Below the pieces are notes generated by a model. That model was not told the DNA's origin. It made no database searches and was given only the letters and a program-made list of their open reading frames with translations. Below, piece by piece: positions 9,594 to 21,700 of a DNA stretch of 64,000 bases. Location: contig SMOI01000089.1 in the NCBI GenBank assembly GCA_008000375.1, forward strand, positions 1 through 64,000, written 5' to 3'. This DNA is from Poteriospumella lacustris. Its lineage: Eukaryota > Sar > Chrysophyceae > Chromulinales > Dinobryaceae. The position numbers and the translations under genes were made by a program. Position 1 is the stretch's first letter; each line of letters starts with the position of its first letter.

Positions 9594-10495
9594 ATGTCTA
9601 TCGCCCCAGCGGATCCTGACAATGCCGTGGCCTATAGCCATTGGGAAACCTTGAACAACTTATCGAAAGCTCAACAATTAGCTTTGATTCGCAAGTGGCT
9701 GGATGTCCCTACGCCGAGTGAGCCATCACTCCTCATTCCGATGGGTTTCCTGGCGCCGGGCTATGGACCCACCAAGATTCGAGCCGGGTTTGCGGAGAAC
9801 ATTTCCGCGTTTGTCAAAGAATATCAAGTCAACGCAGAACGAGCCCAGCAGGAGGCAACAGCAACAGCAACATCAACAATAGCAGCGGCGGGCAGTCACC
9901 ACCCCCACCGCCACCGCCAGCTGGCAACGACGAATCATCCTCCAAGGCGTTGATCGATGGCTATTTGAACCTGTTGGTCAACTTCGGGGTGATCGGGGCG
10001 CTGATCTTCTCGACGATGTTCGGCTTCACGATCACCGATTTCGACTTGTCGACGACGTCGAAGCTGTTCTTCGGCCGCTCGGTGACGTTGGGGCTGAAAT
10101 ACATGTTTCTGCTCCTCGTCAATCTCTCGGTGATGCTGTCCATGTTTCTCATCCTGTCGTCGTTGCAGTTGTACAAATACCTAGGCTTTTTCATGCCCAA
10201 CGAGGAAGCGCAATTGGAATGGACGCGGACGACGCCGATTACGTCGTCGGTGATTCAAACGAATTTGGTCGTCTACGTGACCATCGTCGCGATTCCCTTT
10301 GGTGCCGCCTCGGCGATCTCTCCGATCGCGGGGTTGATTTCGACGGTGTGTTTACTGTTGATGCTGGTGGCGGTGCGGTGGATCATGTTCGTGGAAGAGC
10401 GCACCGAGCTGCTGCTCAAGAAATACGCGATGCGTATTCTACGCCACGGGCCCGGCTACGAGCCTAGGAGTGGGAGTGGGGGCAGGGAGCCGTAG
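9594..10495 (+). CDS. four-helix integral membrane protein (two frames to be joined)
   Basis: The N-terminal part (from ATG 9594) is soluble and amphipathic (SHWETLNNLSKAQQLALIRKW). The C-terminal part (about 9905-10495, another frame) has about four membrane helices, beginning with LLVNFGVIGALIFSTMFGF and ending before a basic/Gly tail. The second frame stays open upstream of 9950 and reads as an Asn/Ser/Gly then Pro-rich linker (SSGGQSPPPPPPAGNDESSK), so both parts belong to one gene. The shift of two (or minus one) falls about 9840-9900; no intron of the usual size fits, so an indel or a very small intron is likely. The family is not recognised. Confidence 0.5.
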
Positions 10496-10900
10496 GGGCC
10501 AGGTTAGTAGAAGGACTTTGGAGGAGAGGCGGGGGGGCGGTATCCAACAGCCATCCGTCCAGAAACCACTACCATCCATCTGTTTACCGTATCTATCTGC
10601 TCCGTTTGTATCACCTTTTATTCACATGAATCGTATAGATGGAGGTTGTGTGTAGCATGAGTGACGTGTGTGACGTGAGTAGCAGCGTCAATCGCCACTA
10701 CTGGACCTCTCCGACTTGTGTCACCGACGTGTGGTCGACCGACCTGTCTGCTGTTCTGAAACAGAAACGAAACGGTCGAGACGTTTCATTTCCTATAAAG
10801 CGCGCGCCCGTAGCGCTGCCAGCCACAAGTTGGTGTCCCGATAGTACCCAACCAACGTCAATTAATTACAGTAACTAAGTCAAGTGAAAACAAAAATAAG
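10496..10900. other. intergenic region
   Basis: About 400 bp between the membrane-protein gene and the palindromic repeat element. I see no supported gene or repeat here. Confidence 0.4.
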
Positions 10901-11265
10901 TACACATAGGTTAGTTGCTCTCTGTGCGCGCGCTTCGCGCGCACTCAAACCAAGCCATCCGCGCTACGCGCGGATGGCGACAAATGCATGCGCGCTTCGC
11001 GCGCACGCGAACCAAGCCAACCGTGCTAAATATATAGGTACACATAGGTCAGTTGCTCTTTGCTATGGTCTGAGTGCACGCTTCGCGCGCACTCAAACCA
11101 AGCCATCCGCGCTACGCGCGGATGGCGACACAGCGTGCGCGCTTCGCGCGCACGCGACAAACGACAAACGACAAACGACAAACGACAACCCATGGTCTGA
11201 GCTCGCGCGCCCTCAGAAATGTCACTTGTCACCGTCCGCGCTTTGCGCGGACGTCGACAAGTGAC
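10901..11265. repeat. palindrome-rich repeat element with 7-bp array
   Basis: Two copies of a unit of about 138 bp start at TACACATAGG (10901, 11039). Each carries GC-rich hairpins with 3-nt loops: GTGCGCGCG/CGCGCGCAC (10924-10944), CCATCCGCGC/GCGCGGATGG (10955-10977, and again about 11104-11126), and GCGCGC stems. Then follow five CGACAAA heptamers (11155-11188) and a last hairpin made of GTCACTTGTC...GACAAGTGAC (11221-11265) enclosing CGTCCGCGCTTTGCGCGGACG. The same heptamer family recurs at 37012-37090. It may be a structured satellite, an origin-like element or a transposon relic; the role is unknown. Confidence 0.7.
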
Positions 11266-11798
11266 ATATGACAAAACACAGGTGAAGTACGTCTACGTAT
11301 GTGAAACCAGTCTATATAAGCCTATAATAATCTACTATTTCGTACGAGCGTTGCACAGACAAAAAAAAAAAAACAGAAACGGACACATTAAAGGTTGCAG
11401 AACCACCGTTGGTGTACCACCAACTTGTGGAATAAATCGGTAATCCACTAATAATAATAATCGGTGGGAAGCTTGTTGTTGTTGTTGAGATCCAGACCGT
11501 GAATTGCTATACCAGGTATGGTACGGTAGTATATCCCAGCATCTATTTCAGTTGATAATTGTCAGAGAACCTTGTGGGCAACTTGACAACGGTGCAAGTG
11601 CTCAGTTTACGAGGGCCACCACATTTTAGCGGCGAAAAATTCCATCGTCTCTACGATATTGCACACAGCGTTGCAGTAAAATAATCATTGATAATAAGAA
11701 AATAACAACCCTGTTGTTTAATCGCGCTGAATCAGGCCGGCTCTTTTTTTGGAATCATTGTTCAGTGTTCATTGTGTTCTTTTGACTCACAAGTGGAA
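11266..11798. other. intergenic region upstream of the tail-anchored protein gene
   Basis: About 530 bp. A TATATAA box-like motif lies near 11313, with an A-run, TAATAATAATAA and TTG repeats further on. No gene is supported here. Confidence 0.4.
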
Positions 11799-12599
11799 AT
11801 GTCGTGGACACACGTGTGGAATTTCAACAAGCTTGAGAGAAACATTACAAAAGCTGACAAAATCTTAGCGTTGCTTGAGCATGAGATCATGGTTTTAGGT
11901 CAGGTAAAGGGATCAAATGAGGCCATTATTGAGCTTCTAGCATCATCGTCTCTGGAGTGCAAAGCAAAACACCTTCTCCGTGACGTAACCTCATCGCAGA
12001 ACACCTTTGTTAATCCTCTAAACAATAATGCAACATCATATTGCCAACAACAACAGCTGGGCGAGCAACCATCACAACCGGTAGCCTTGTCCAGTAGGCA
12101 GATTGAGTTATATGCAGAAGAACTTACTCACCTGCATGGGGAACTGCAACGTTCAAGAAAGACGGACGACAATTTCGATCGTAATGCTGCCACGAAGAGA
12201 TTCAATGAACTTATAAGGGTATTGGAAGCAGATCAGAATTTCAGAAACGAACTGAGATCGAATAAAACCATGTTCTCTGGCAATGAGTACATGACGGCTG
12301 AAGTTCGAAAGATATTTGATTTCAAAAAGATGCACTCATTCGACGATGCGTTTGACGATGATATCGAACTGGGAGACCACTCTCCCTTCGACAAGAGTGG
12401 AAAGCCAAGTCATCCGAAGGGTAACCAGATGGTGGACGGCGTACCCGCTGTGTCTTATTCGCGTCTGTATGCCGATGTGATCTCGGACCGAGTCTGGTTG
12501 AACACCCGCATGAACATCTTGAAGTTTGTGTTCAACAGTTTCAGCTATTTATCCAGCATTGTGGCCGTGTTGTTGTTGATTCGCAATCTGGTGTTGTAG
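11799..12599 (+). CDS. coiled-coil, C-terminally tail-anchored membrane protein
   Basis: A 266-residue protein starting at ATG 11799 in a good context (GAAATGT); the frame is open further 5' but has no ATG. The N-terminal half is helical with heptad-like segments (NKLERNITKADKILALLEHE; YAEELTHLHGELQRS; TKRFNELIRVLEADQNF). The last about 25 residues form one hydrophobic helix (FSYLSSIVAVLLLIRNLVL) ending at the stop, the signature of a tail-anchored protein with a cytosolic N-terminus. The arrangement resembles SNARE-like or organelle-tethering proteins, but no SNARE zero-layer could be assigned. Intronless. Confidence 0.55.
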   Translation: MSWTHVWNFNKLERNITKADKILALLEHEIMVLGQVKGSNEAIIELLASSSLECKAKHLLRDVTSSQNTFVNPLNNNATSYCQQQQLGEQPSQPVALSSRQIELYAEELTHLHGELQRSRKTDDNFDRNAATKRFNELIRVLEADQNFRNELRSNKTMFSGNEYMTAEVRKIFDFKKMHSFDDAFDDDIELGDHSPFDKSGKPSHPKGNQMVDGVPAVSYSRLYADVISDRVWLNTRMNILKFVFNSFSYLSSIVAVLLLIRNLVL

Positions 12600-13221
12600 T
12601 AATCCGTCGTCTGGTTGATTGAACACAGTTGTATTCGCGTTGTGGTTATAGTCGCGTTGTGCCAATTCGCTTTCCAATGCTGTTGCCTAATCTAAGTAGT
12701 ATATCTCTTCCATCGTTGTTGGTACGTTAAGAGTAATAGTATTGTTGTTGCTGCTGCCCACTGCCAATGACGCTCTATGCACAGATTACATCACAGATCA
12801 GCCCCCCCCCCCCACGACATCATCGCTCCACCGTGCACATACACCCCTGGGATACTACCAATGTACCGCTGAATATTCCTCTCTTTTTCGCTGTATATGA
12901 TGTCAGACAGCTGGACAGCACTGTGCTCGTTGGCTTTCCTGGAGAAGGAGAGCCAAGTCCCCAAAATGAAACAATGTCGCCACACACCACACACCACACA
13001 CCACACACCACACACCACACACCACACACCACGCATACACAGACACCACTAGAACTAGTACTACTGGCAGGTTGTGGTGGCGGTGCGCGATGTGCAGGTC
13101 TGCCCCGTGAAGGAATCGTGGTCATTGTCCATTGGAAATGACTCTGGTTGCTTAGGTTATAAGGCGTTGAGAGAGGTTACAGTGCGGCTACGGCTATGGC
13201 TGCGGAGAGAGGTTACGACGA
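12600..13221. other. convergent intergenic region with microsatellite
   Basis: It lies between the stops of two convergent genes. It holds C12 at 12802-12813 and about seven copies of a CCACACA heptamer at 12980-13031. No gene is supported. Confidence 0.6.
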
Positions 13222-14064
13222 TTATGGCTCCGATGCGGCCACGGCGACGGTCACGGTCACGATCACGGCGGCTTCGCTGCTCGCCGCGTCGGCTGCGGTG
13301 GCGCTCTCGACCATCGCTGCCGCCGTGGTCATCGGTTGAGCATCGTCGATCGACGACGACGACAATATCGCCACCGACGGTTCGGTAGCCGAAGGCGGTT
13401 CAACGGCGGCCGCTTCGGCGGTGGCGGTAGCGGCGGTGGCGGTGGGAGGGTCGACGGGTGCCACCGACGGTTCGGCGGATGGCGACGCCGCTGACGACGA
13501 TGGAAGCACCGACGCCACCGCAGTGACGGCGACGGCCTCATCGGCCACATCGTCGTCCACCGCCATCGCCGAAGACGCGTTCAACGCCACCGACGACGGT
13601 GGCACCTCGTCCACCGACGCGATGGCGGCAGCGGCTGTCAACGGCGGCTCCGCCTCGTCACCGACCGTCGCCGTCTCCGTCGCCGTTACCGTCGCCGCAG
13701 TTACCGCGAGGGCGGCGACAGTCGCTTCTTCTTCGACGCGACGCTTCTTCGTCACCGGCGACGTGGCCACGCTCGACGCGGTGGCCGTGGCGGCAGCGGC
13801 GGTGCCATCCGCGGCGCCATCGACCGACGACGCCGACAGCGACCGCTTCTTCGACGGCGGCGGCGGCGGCGGGGCGACGGGTTCGACCACCGCGACCGCA
13901 TCGCTCACCGCTGCGGCAGACGCGACGACCGACGGCTCTGCAGCCACAGCCGTCGCCGGTGCTGACGCGGCGGTGGACGAGACGGCGCTGCTGTTGCTGA
14001 GCGTGCGCGGTCGCTTCTTCGGTCGCTCCTCGTCGATCGCTGCTCCCGACGCAGCGACCGGCTC

Positions 14065-14108
<44 letters not shown>

Positions 14109-15740
14109 ACGGGGTCGCCGCTGCCGCCGGAACCGGCGCCGACACCGACGCCGCCGACGAAACCGACGCCGCTGTGGCCGTCGTGGTCACCGGCGACTGA
14201 CGCGACAACGCGCGCGACGCCGCCGCCGCCGCTACCGCTGCCGCAGTGGCGGCGGCGGTGACCGCCGCGCGTTTCGTGGCCGCGGCCGCGGCGGTTTTCT
14301 TCTGCTTCGGCGCCACCGCCGCCACCGCCGCGTCGCCGTCGACCGCGGCGCCCGCCATCGCCGACGACGACGACGCTGACGCCGCCGCCGCGGCCGCCGC
14401 TTTGGCCGTCGCCGCGGCGGCCAACGCGCGCGCCGCGGCCAGCGCCTGCTGCTGCTCGCGGTGCAACAGCGCCGCGGCCGCGACGGCGCACCGTTGCCGA
14501 TCGTGGCCCCGCCGCTGCCGCTGGGGCCGCCGCCGTTGTGGCCGCCGCCGCCGCTGCCGCCGTCATCGCCGGCCCGTCGCCGTCGCCGCCGCCGCGGTCG
14601 CGGTTGGGGTTGTAGCGGTGGCGGTTGGCGCCGCGCCCCGCCGCCGCCAGCGCCGACGCGGAGAGCACCGCGGTCGACAGCGGCGCGGGCACGAGCAGCC
14701 CCGACGGCGTCGAGATCATCGCGTCCGTCGAGACGCCCACCAACGCGGCCGCCGCGGCGACGGCGTCGGCTGCCGACGGGAGCAGCGTCTTCGGCGGCGC
14801 CGTCGCTGTCGTCGCGGTGAGCGGCGAGACGGAGCCGGCGGACGCCGCCGTCGTCGCCGCCGACGTCGTCGCGGTCGCCGTCGCTTTCTTCGTCGAAACG
14901 GCGGCGGGTTTCTTCGCCGCCGCCGTCGCGGGCACCGTCGCGGTCGCCTTCGCCGCGGCGGTCGGCTTCGCCGCCGGCGTCGTCTTCTTCGCCGCAGCGG
15001 CAGCCGCTGCGGTCGCTTTCTTCGTCGCCGCCGCTGCAGCGACGGCAGCGGCAGCGGAAGCGGCAGCGGCTGCGGCGATCGCCTTTTGCTTCGCCGCGGC
15101 GGCTGCGTCCTCTGCGGCCGCCTCGTCGTCGCTGTCGCTGCCGCTGTCATTGTCGCTGTCGCCGGCGTCGTCGCCGTCGTCGCCTTCGTCGCCCGTGTCG
15201 CTGGTCTCGTCGGACGCATCGTCACCGTCGCTTTGGTCGCTCTCGTCGTCACTGTCGCTTTCGTCGTCGTCGTCGTTGTCGTCGGAAGCGCCGCGGTCGC
15301 CGGTCGCCGCCTTCGCCTCCGCGTCGCTGTCGTCGTCGCTATCGTCGGAGCCGTCTTCGTCGCTGCTGGCGCCGTCTTCCGGCGCCGCGCCGGTCGCTTT
15401 GGCCTTCGCAGCGGCGGCGGTGGCGGTGGTCGGCGTCGGATCGTCGCTACCGTCGCTGTCACCGTCGCTGTCATCGTCGCTGCTGGCGCCGTCGGCTTCG
15501 TCGTCGTCCTCGTCGCTGGCGCTGACGCTGCTCTCCGCGTCGCTGGCGTCGCTGGACGCCGCCGACGTCGCCTTCGACGCGGCGTTCGCGTTGCCGTTGG
15601 CGGCGACGGAGGCGGGCTCCGCTTTGACCGCGACGGTCGCCGAGGCGGCGGCGGCGGCGGCTCCGGCGGCGGCGGTCGTCGTCGCTGAAGCGGCGGCCTT
15701 CGTCGCGGCCGCGACGCGCTTCTTCGGCGCCTTCACCGCG

Positions 15741-15774
<34 letters not shown>

Positions 15775-18700
15775 TGTCGTCGGCGGTCGCAGCGACCGTC
15801 GGCTGCGTCGCCGAGGCCGCAGCAGCAGCGGCGGCAGCGGCAGCGGCAGCAGCAGCGCTCAGCTTCGTCGCCTTCGACTGTCGCCCGCGGCCGCGTCCAC
15901 CGCCGGCGGCTGCGCCGGGCCCGTGCGTCGGGGCCACGGCCCCTCCGTCCGCAGCCGCCGCGGCAGCCGCCGCGTGGGCCGCGCGCTGTTGACTGGTCCC
16001 CGCCGCGCCACCAGCGGCGCCACCGCGCGCTCCACCGCCGCCACCGCCGCCACCGCCGCGTGCGGCGCTGGGCGCCACGGCGCCGTAGCCACCCGCGACG
16101 GTGCCGTCGTCGCTGCCCAACTGCGACGCCGCGTCGCTGCCACCGCCGCCAGCGCCGCCAGCGCCGCCTCCGCCGCCGCCGTTGGACGCGGCGGAAGCGG
16201 TGGCGGTCGCCATCGCGGCGCCGTAGAGCGACTGCGACGGGTCGAGCTGCATTCCGCCGAACGGCAGCAGCTGCGCCACCGACCGCTGCTGGCCGCCGAC
16301 GTGGAAGGCGTAGACGCCGCTGTACCAGTCGTTGAACTGCCGCGGGTTGACGTGGAACTGGAAATACGGCCCCAGCGGCAGCTTGGACAGGCCGCCGCCG
16401 CGGGGACGCAGCTGTTGGCTGCCGTCGTGCGCGGAAAGGTACCGCGCCAGGCCCCCGCCGCTGCCGTCGCCGTCGCCGTCGGCGGCGTCGGGGGCGACGA
16501 CGTCTTCGACTTCGTTTTGAAACGCCGTTTCGTCGTGCACGTCGAGCAGCAGCGTCTCGGGCAGCGTCTGCAGGCTCAGCGGCAGCCACGCGGACGGCAG
16601 CGTCACGTTGGCGGTGACCGAGGCGGCCGCGTTGTTGTAGACGGCGGGTTTCGCCACGTTCACCGTTGGCACTTTCTTCGTCTTCGCCGCCGCCGCCGCT
16701 GCAGCAGCAGCAGCAACCGCCACGGCGGGTCCAGCGGCGGCGGCGGCGTCGGTCGAGACCGCGTCGAGGGGCGGCGACGCGTCGTCGTCCGCTGCGGCCG
16801 CCGCTGTGCCGCCGCCGCCGGTGACCGCTGCGGCGGCGTCATCGTCAGCGGCGGCGGCGGTGAGGGCGACGTCGTCCTCGCGCGCGTCCTCCGAGCTCTG
16901 GCGCAGGGCCAACGGCTGCGACGGCGGCGGCTGCTGCTGCTGGCGCTTGCCCTTTTTCGCGCTCGTCGGTCCCCCGGCGGCGTTGGCGTTGGCGCTGGCG
17001 GCGGTGGCGTCTCCTGCGCCGCCAGCGCCAGCGCCAGCGCCAGCGCTGCCCATGCGGCGCTCGCGCTTCAGCTGCTGCTGCACCTTCGCGCGCAGGAAGA
17101 CGCGGCTCTCGTCGTCGTAGCGGAGCAGCGACCAGAGCCGCTTCCGCGCGGCCGCCTGGCGCGTGCTGTCGCGGGGATACGGCTGCGTGAAGCTCGTTTG
17201 GTTCGACGCGAACGGGTTCCACACGCTGCCAGAGGAGGCGTCGCGTTGGACGAGGAGGTGGTCGTGCACCCAGCGCTCCTTCTGCTGCAGCTGCTGCTGC
17301 TTCGCCGTCAGCTTCGCCGCCGTCGCCGTCGCTGTGGCGCCGGTGGCGGTGGCGCCGGTGGTGGCGGAGGAAGAGGCGCCGCTGCCGCTGGGGCCGCTGG
17401 AGGAGGCGCCGCCGTTGGCGGAGGCGGCGGCGGTGGCGGTGGCGGTGGCCAGTTGATGCTGCACGTAGAGCGCCTCGGGCGTCGCGTAGAGCTTCGAGAC
17501 CGGCAGCCCGAACGTCTTCCGCGTGTGCGGCGGTTGATGGTGAAACGTTTCGAACGTTTGATCCGCCGCGGGCAGCTCGACGAGCGCGACGTGGTCCTCG
17601 CGACACGCGTCGAGCCACGTCGACGCGTTTTGATTCATCATCAGCGTCGCGGCCCCAGCGCCAGAGGCCGCGGCGACGAGCGGCGAGACGACGGGGGCGC
17701 CGTTGTAGTCGACCGTCAGCGGCGGGTAAATGGCCGCGCCCGCGTGGTGCGCCGCGTGCATCGCGTACTGCCACGCGGTCGGTGGGGTCACGTGGATGCC
17801 CGACGTGCCCTGCGGCGTGCCCACCGAGCGAATCAGCGCCAGCAGTTGGCTGTACGGCACCGAGAACGTCACCGGCGACGACGACGAGGCGCCGCCACCG
17901 ACGCTCGGGCCGCCCGCCGCCGACGTCAACGTCGCCGTCGGAGCGCCCATCGCTCCGTTGCCGACGCCGCCGCCACCGCAGCCGCCGCCGGCACCGACGA
18001 GACGGGACAACGACCCGTCGGCGACGGCGGCGGCCACCTGCGCCGCCGTCAGCCCGTTGACGGTGACGCCGTCGGTCGTGTGGACGATGGGCGACACGCC
18101 GAACGCGTAGCCGGTGCCCGCCGCCGCCGCCGCCGCCGCTGCGGCCGCCGAGGCAGCGCTCAGCGGGAGACCGCCCGCGGCTGCTTGGGCCGCCGCAACG
18201 GCCGCAGCGGCAGCAGACGCCGCAGTCGTCGTCGGGGCGGTGCCCTGCAGGAGCTGCTGCAGCAGCGCCGCGCCGCCGTCGACCTGTTTCTTCCCTCCGC
18301 CACCGCCACCGCTGCTGCCACCGCTGGCGGTCGCAGCGTAGACGCCACCGCTGCCGCCGCCAGCGCTATGGAGGCCGCCGCCCAGCAGCAGCGCCCCGGC
18401 GGCCGCTCCCGCTCCACCAGCGGCGGTACCGTTACCGTTACCGCCACCGATGGCGGCCGCCGTCGCCGTCGCAGCTGCGGCCGCCGTCGACGCCGACGCC
18501 GCATTCGCCGCGGCCGCGCGTCCCTTGCGCCGCAACGTGTCGTACTCCTTCAGCAACTGTTTGAAGTGCATCGTGGCCTTCGCGTCGTAGTAGAACTTGA
18601 CGCAGTCGCGCGTCGAGCGGTTGGGCAGGAACGACGCGATGCGGTGGAAGTTCTTCGGGTACTGCACGAACTTGTCGAGGAAGATGCACTTCTCCACGTC

Positions 18701-21700
18701 GGTCCACAGGCGCTCGAACGACGCCATCCGCTCCACCTGCAACGCGCAATTGCAGTTCAACGGGCACGGCGCCGTGGGGGCGAAGCCGGCGCACATTTGA
18801 CGTCGCTGATCGGTGGTGAGGCGTTGCGCTTTGTGGTCGAGGAACGGGACGGGGAACTCGTCGTGCTGGGCGCGGTACGACGCGTCGGGGACGTCGGCGG
18901 GGAACTGCGCCGGGTGCAGCAACAACGTCGACGACGCCGTAGCGGTGGCGTCGACGTCGGTGGCTGTAGCAGCGGCGGTGTCGGTCACGTGAATCGGTCG
19001 CAACTGCTGCGGCCAGAGCGGCAGTTTCGGTTTCTGGCGGTGGCTGGCGGCGACGTACGGCGAGACCATCGCGGGGATCTGGCTGGGCCCGTCCTCCAAC
19101 CGCTTCACGCGCTTCTCGTGCGCCAGCATCTCCTGCAGCAGTTTGTCCTGTTCGTAGTCCGACCGCGCCACCAAACCCGACGACGACGAGAACGCCGCCG
19201 CACCCGCCGCCCCCGACGCCGCTCCCGACGCCGTCGACTCGTCGGTGGCCGCAGCGGCAGCCGCCGCCGCCGCGGCCCGGCGACCGCCAATCGCCGCGCC
19301 GCCTCCGCCGCCGCTAGCGCCAGCGCCACCGGCGCCAGCGCTTCCACCGGCCGCCGCAGCCGTCGCAGACGACGACGCGTAATACGTCGGCAGTTCCATG
19401 TGCGGGCGACTGCCCGTGCGCTGGTACTGGCCCCGCGTCGACAACGCCAACGTCGCTCCACCGCCACCGCCACTGCCACCGCCGCTGCCACCGGCGGCTG
19501 CACCGGTCCCCGCCGACGACGCCGACGCCGACGATGCGCCGCCTTTGCCGCCGCCGCTACCGCCGCCGCTGAGCGGGAACTTGGCGTGCGGGTTCTCGAG
19601 CGCGAAGAGGTGCGCGTCCCAACAGTGCTGCACCTGGCGGTAGCGCTGCGCCAACTGCTGCCAGAGGCCCCGGCGACTCAGTTTCCGCGCGCGAATCTCC
19701 TTCGCCACGATGGGACGCAGGGCGACGTGGCGTTGTTGATGGTAACGGTACGACGGCAGCTCCTGCGGCTCGTGGTACAGCGGCGTCGTGCACGAGACGC
19801 CGCCGCCGCCGCCGCCCAACCGACGCTCGCCAGTCGCCGAGGCGGCGGAGGCGGCGGGGGCGGCGGAGAGATAGTCCTGCACCGTCTCCGTGATCGACGA
19901 CAGAAACGCGTGCACGAGCGTGTACGGCGACGAGGTGGCGGCCGCGGCGGTAGCCGGAGCCGCGGCGGTAGCCGCAGCTGGCGCCGGTGCAGTAGCCGCT
20001 CCTCCAGCAGCAGAGACAGCAGCGGCGGCTGCTGCGGCGGTGGGCATCGCGTCCTTCGCGGTCGCCGATGAGGAAGCAGCAGCAGCAGCAGCAGCAGCAG
20101 GAGCAGCCGCTGCAGCTGCAGCACCGGTCTTGACGCTGTCCGACGTGGACGCCACCGACGACGTCGACGACGCCACCGCCACCGCCGCCGTGGCGGTGGC
20201 CGCCGCGTTGGTGGCGGGCGGGGCGGCGGCCAGCGCCTTTTCGCGCTCGAGCCGCTCGAGCCGCTCCTTCTCGAGCTGCTGCTGCCGCGCCTTGTCCTTG
20301 CTGCTGACGGCCGCCGCCACCACCGCCGCCGAGGCGTGTTGCGTGTGCTTCTTGGCCACGGTGCCCGGCGGCAGTTGGCTGTGGTGCGGCTGGTGCGCGT
20401 ACTGCGCCGGGGCACGCGCCACGGCGCCGCCGCCACCGCCGCCAACGCCCGCTGCAGCAGCTGCTCCCGCCGCGGCGCCAGCAGCAGACGCGGCGGAAGC
20501 CGCCGAAGCCGCCGACGAAGCAGCCGCCGCGGTAGCAGTAGCGGTAGCCGTAGCGGCAGCGGCGGCGGCGGCGGCGGTGGTCGACGTGTTCGCGCTCGTC
20601 GTCGCCGACGACGACGATGCACCGCCGCCGCCACCGGCAACGCCGGCGGACGCTTTGCTCGACAACGACCCCGACGACGCCGACGACGTCAACCCCCCGC
20701 CACCGCCGCCACCGCCGCTACCGCCACCGTTGGCGTGGTGGGCCTTGACGTAGGGCGTGTAGGCGAGGGGTCGCATGGGCTGCGCCTGGGGCACGATGGT
20801 GACGAAGAGGTGCGCCTCGACGACGCGGAGGTAGTTGCTGTGCTGGATCTCGACGTGCTTCTGCTGCATCTCCGCCGTGTGGAAGATCTTCGCGCGGAAC
20901 GCCGGGTGCTGCGGCTGCGGCTGCTGGGCCGTGCTACGCGACCGCGCTGCCGCCGCCGTCGGAGCAGCCGCCGCCGCATCGGTCTCGGCGGTCTCGGCGG
21001 TCTCCGGAGGCGGAGACGGAGACGAAGACGGTGGCGACTGTTGCTGTTGCTGTGGCGGTGGCGGTGGTTGGAGCAGCGACATCGAGATCGACGCGCTGCG
21101 CTCGCGGGGCGTGGAGATGTTCGACACCGAAATCGAGTTCGACCGTCCGCGCACGACGGCGGCGGTAGCAGTGGCAGCAGCGGCAGCCGCAGCGGAAGGC
21201 GCAGGCGACGTCGCCTCCACGTCCATGGCCATGTCGACGGACCCTTCGCCTTTCACGTGCACCGCACCCGACGCAGACGCTGACGCTGACGCAGAAGCAG
21301 AAGCTGCTGACGGAGGGGCCGACGACGCGGAGGACGCCGAGGACGTGACCCGGAGCACGTTCGACGTCACCGTCTCCAAGTCCTTAATGTTCGCTACGTC
21401 AAGAGGCACAGCGAGATAGAGACAGAGGCACAGAGACACAGACAGAGGCAGAGACACAGACATACACAGAGAGACACAGACAGACGCAGAGTCAGGGTCA
21501 GAGACGGAGGCAGAGGCGGCGGTGGTAACGGTAACGATACGTACACTCGATCATGTATTGCTTCTCGCGAAAGGTCTTGAGCATGGCGAAGAGGAGCTCG
21601 GCGTTGTAGTCGATGAGGTCGATGACGTGCATGATCTCGGCGCACTTCGGCATCAACACGTGGCCCGCCGCGGCCAGGCTCTGCACTTCGGTGTACTGCG

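Noticed and set aside
15923-20071. A very long plus-strand open frame (1,382 codons) and other long frames antisense to the co-repressor
   Set aside because: Stop codons are rare in any frame of DNA this GC-rich; the translations are Arg/Gly/Ala shadows without domains, while the minus strand encodes a SANT domain.
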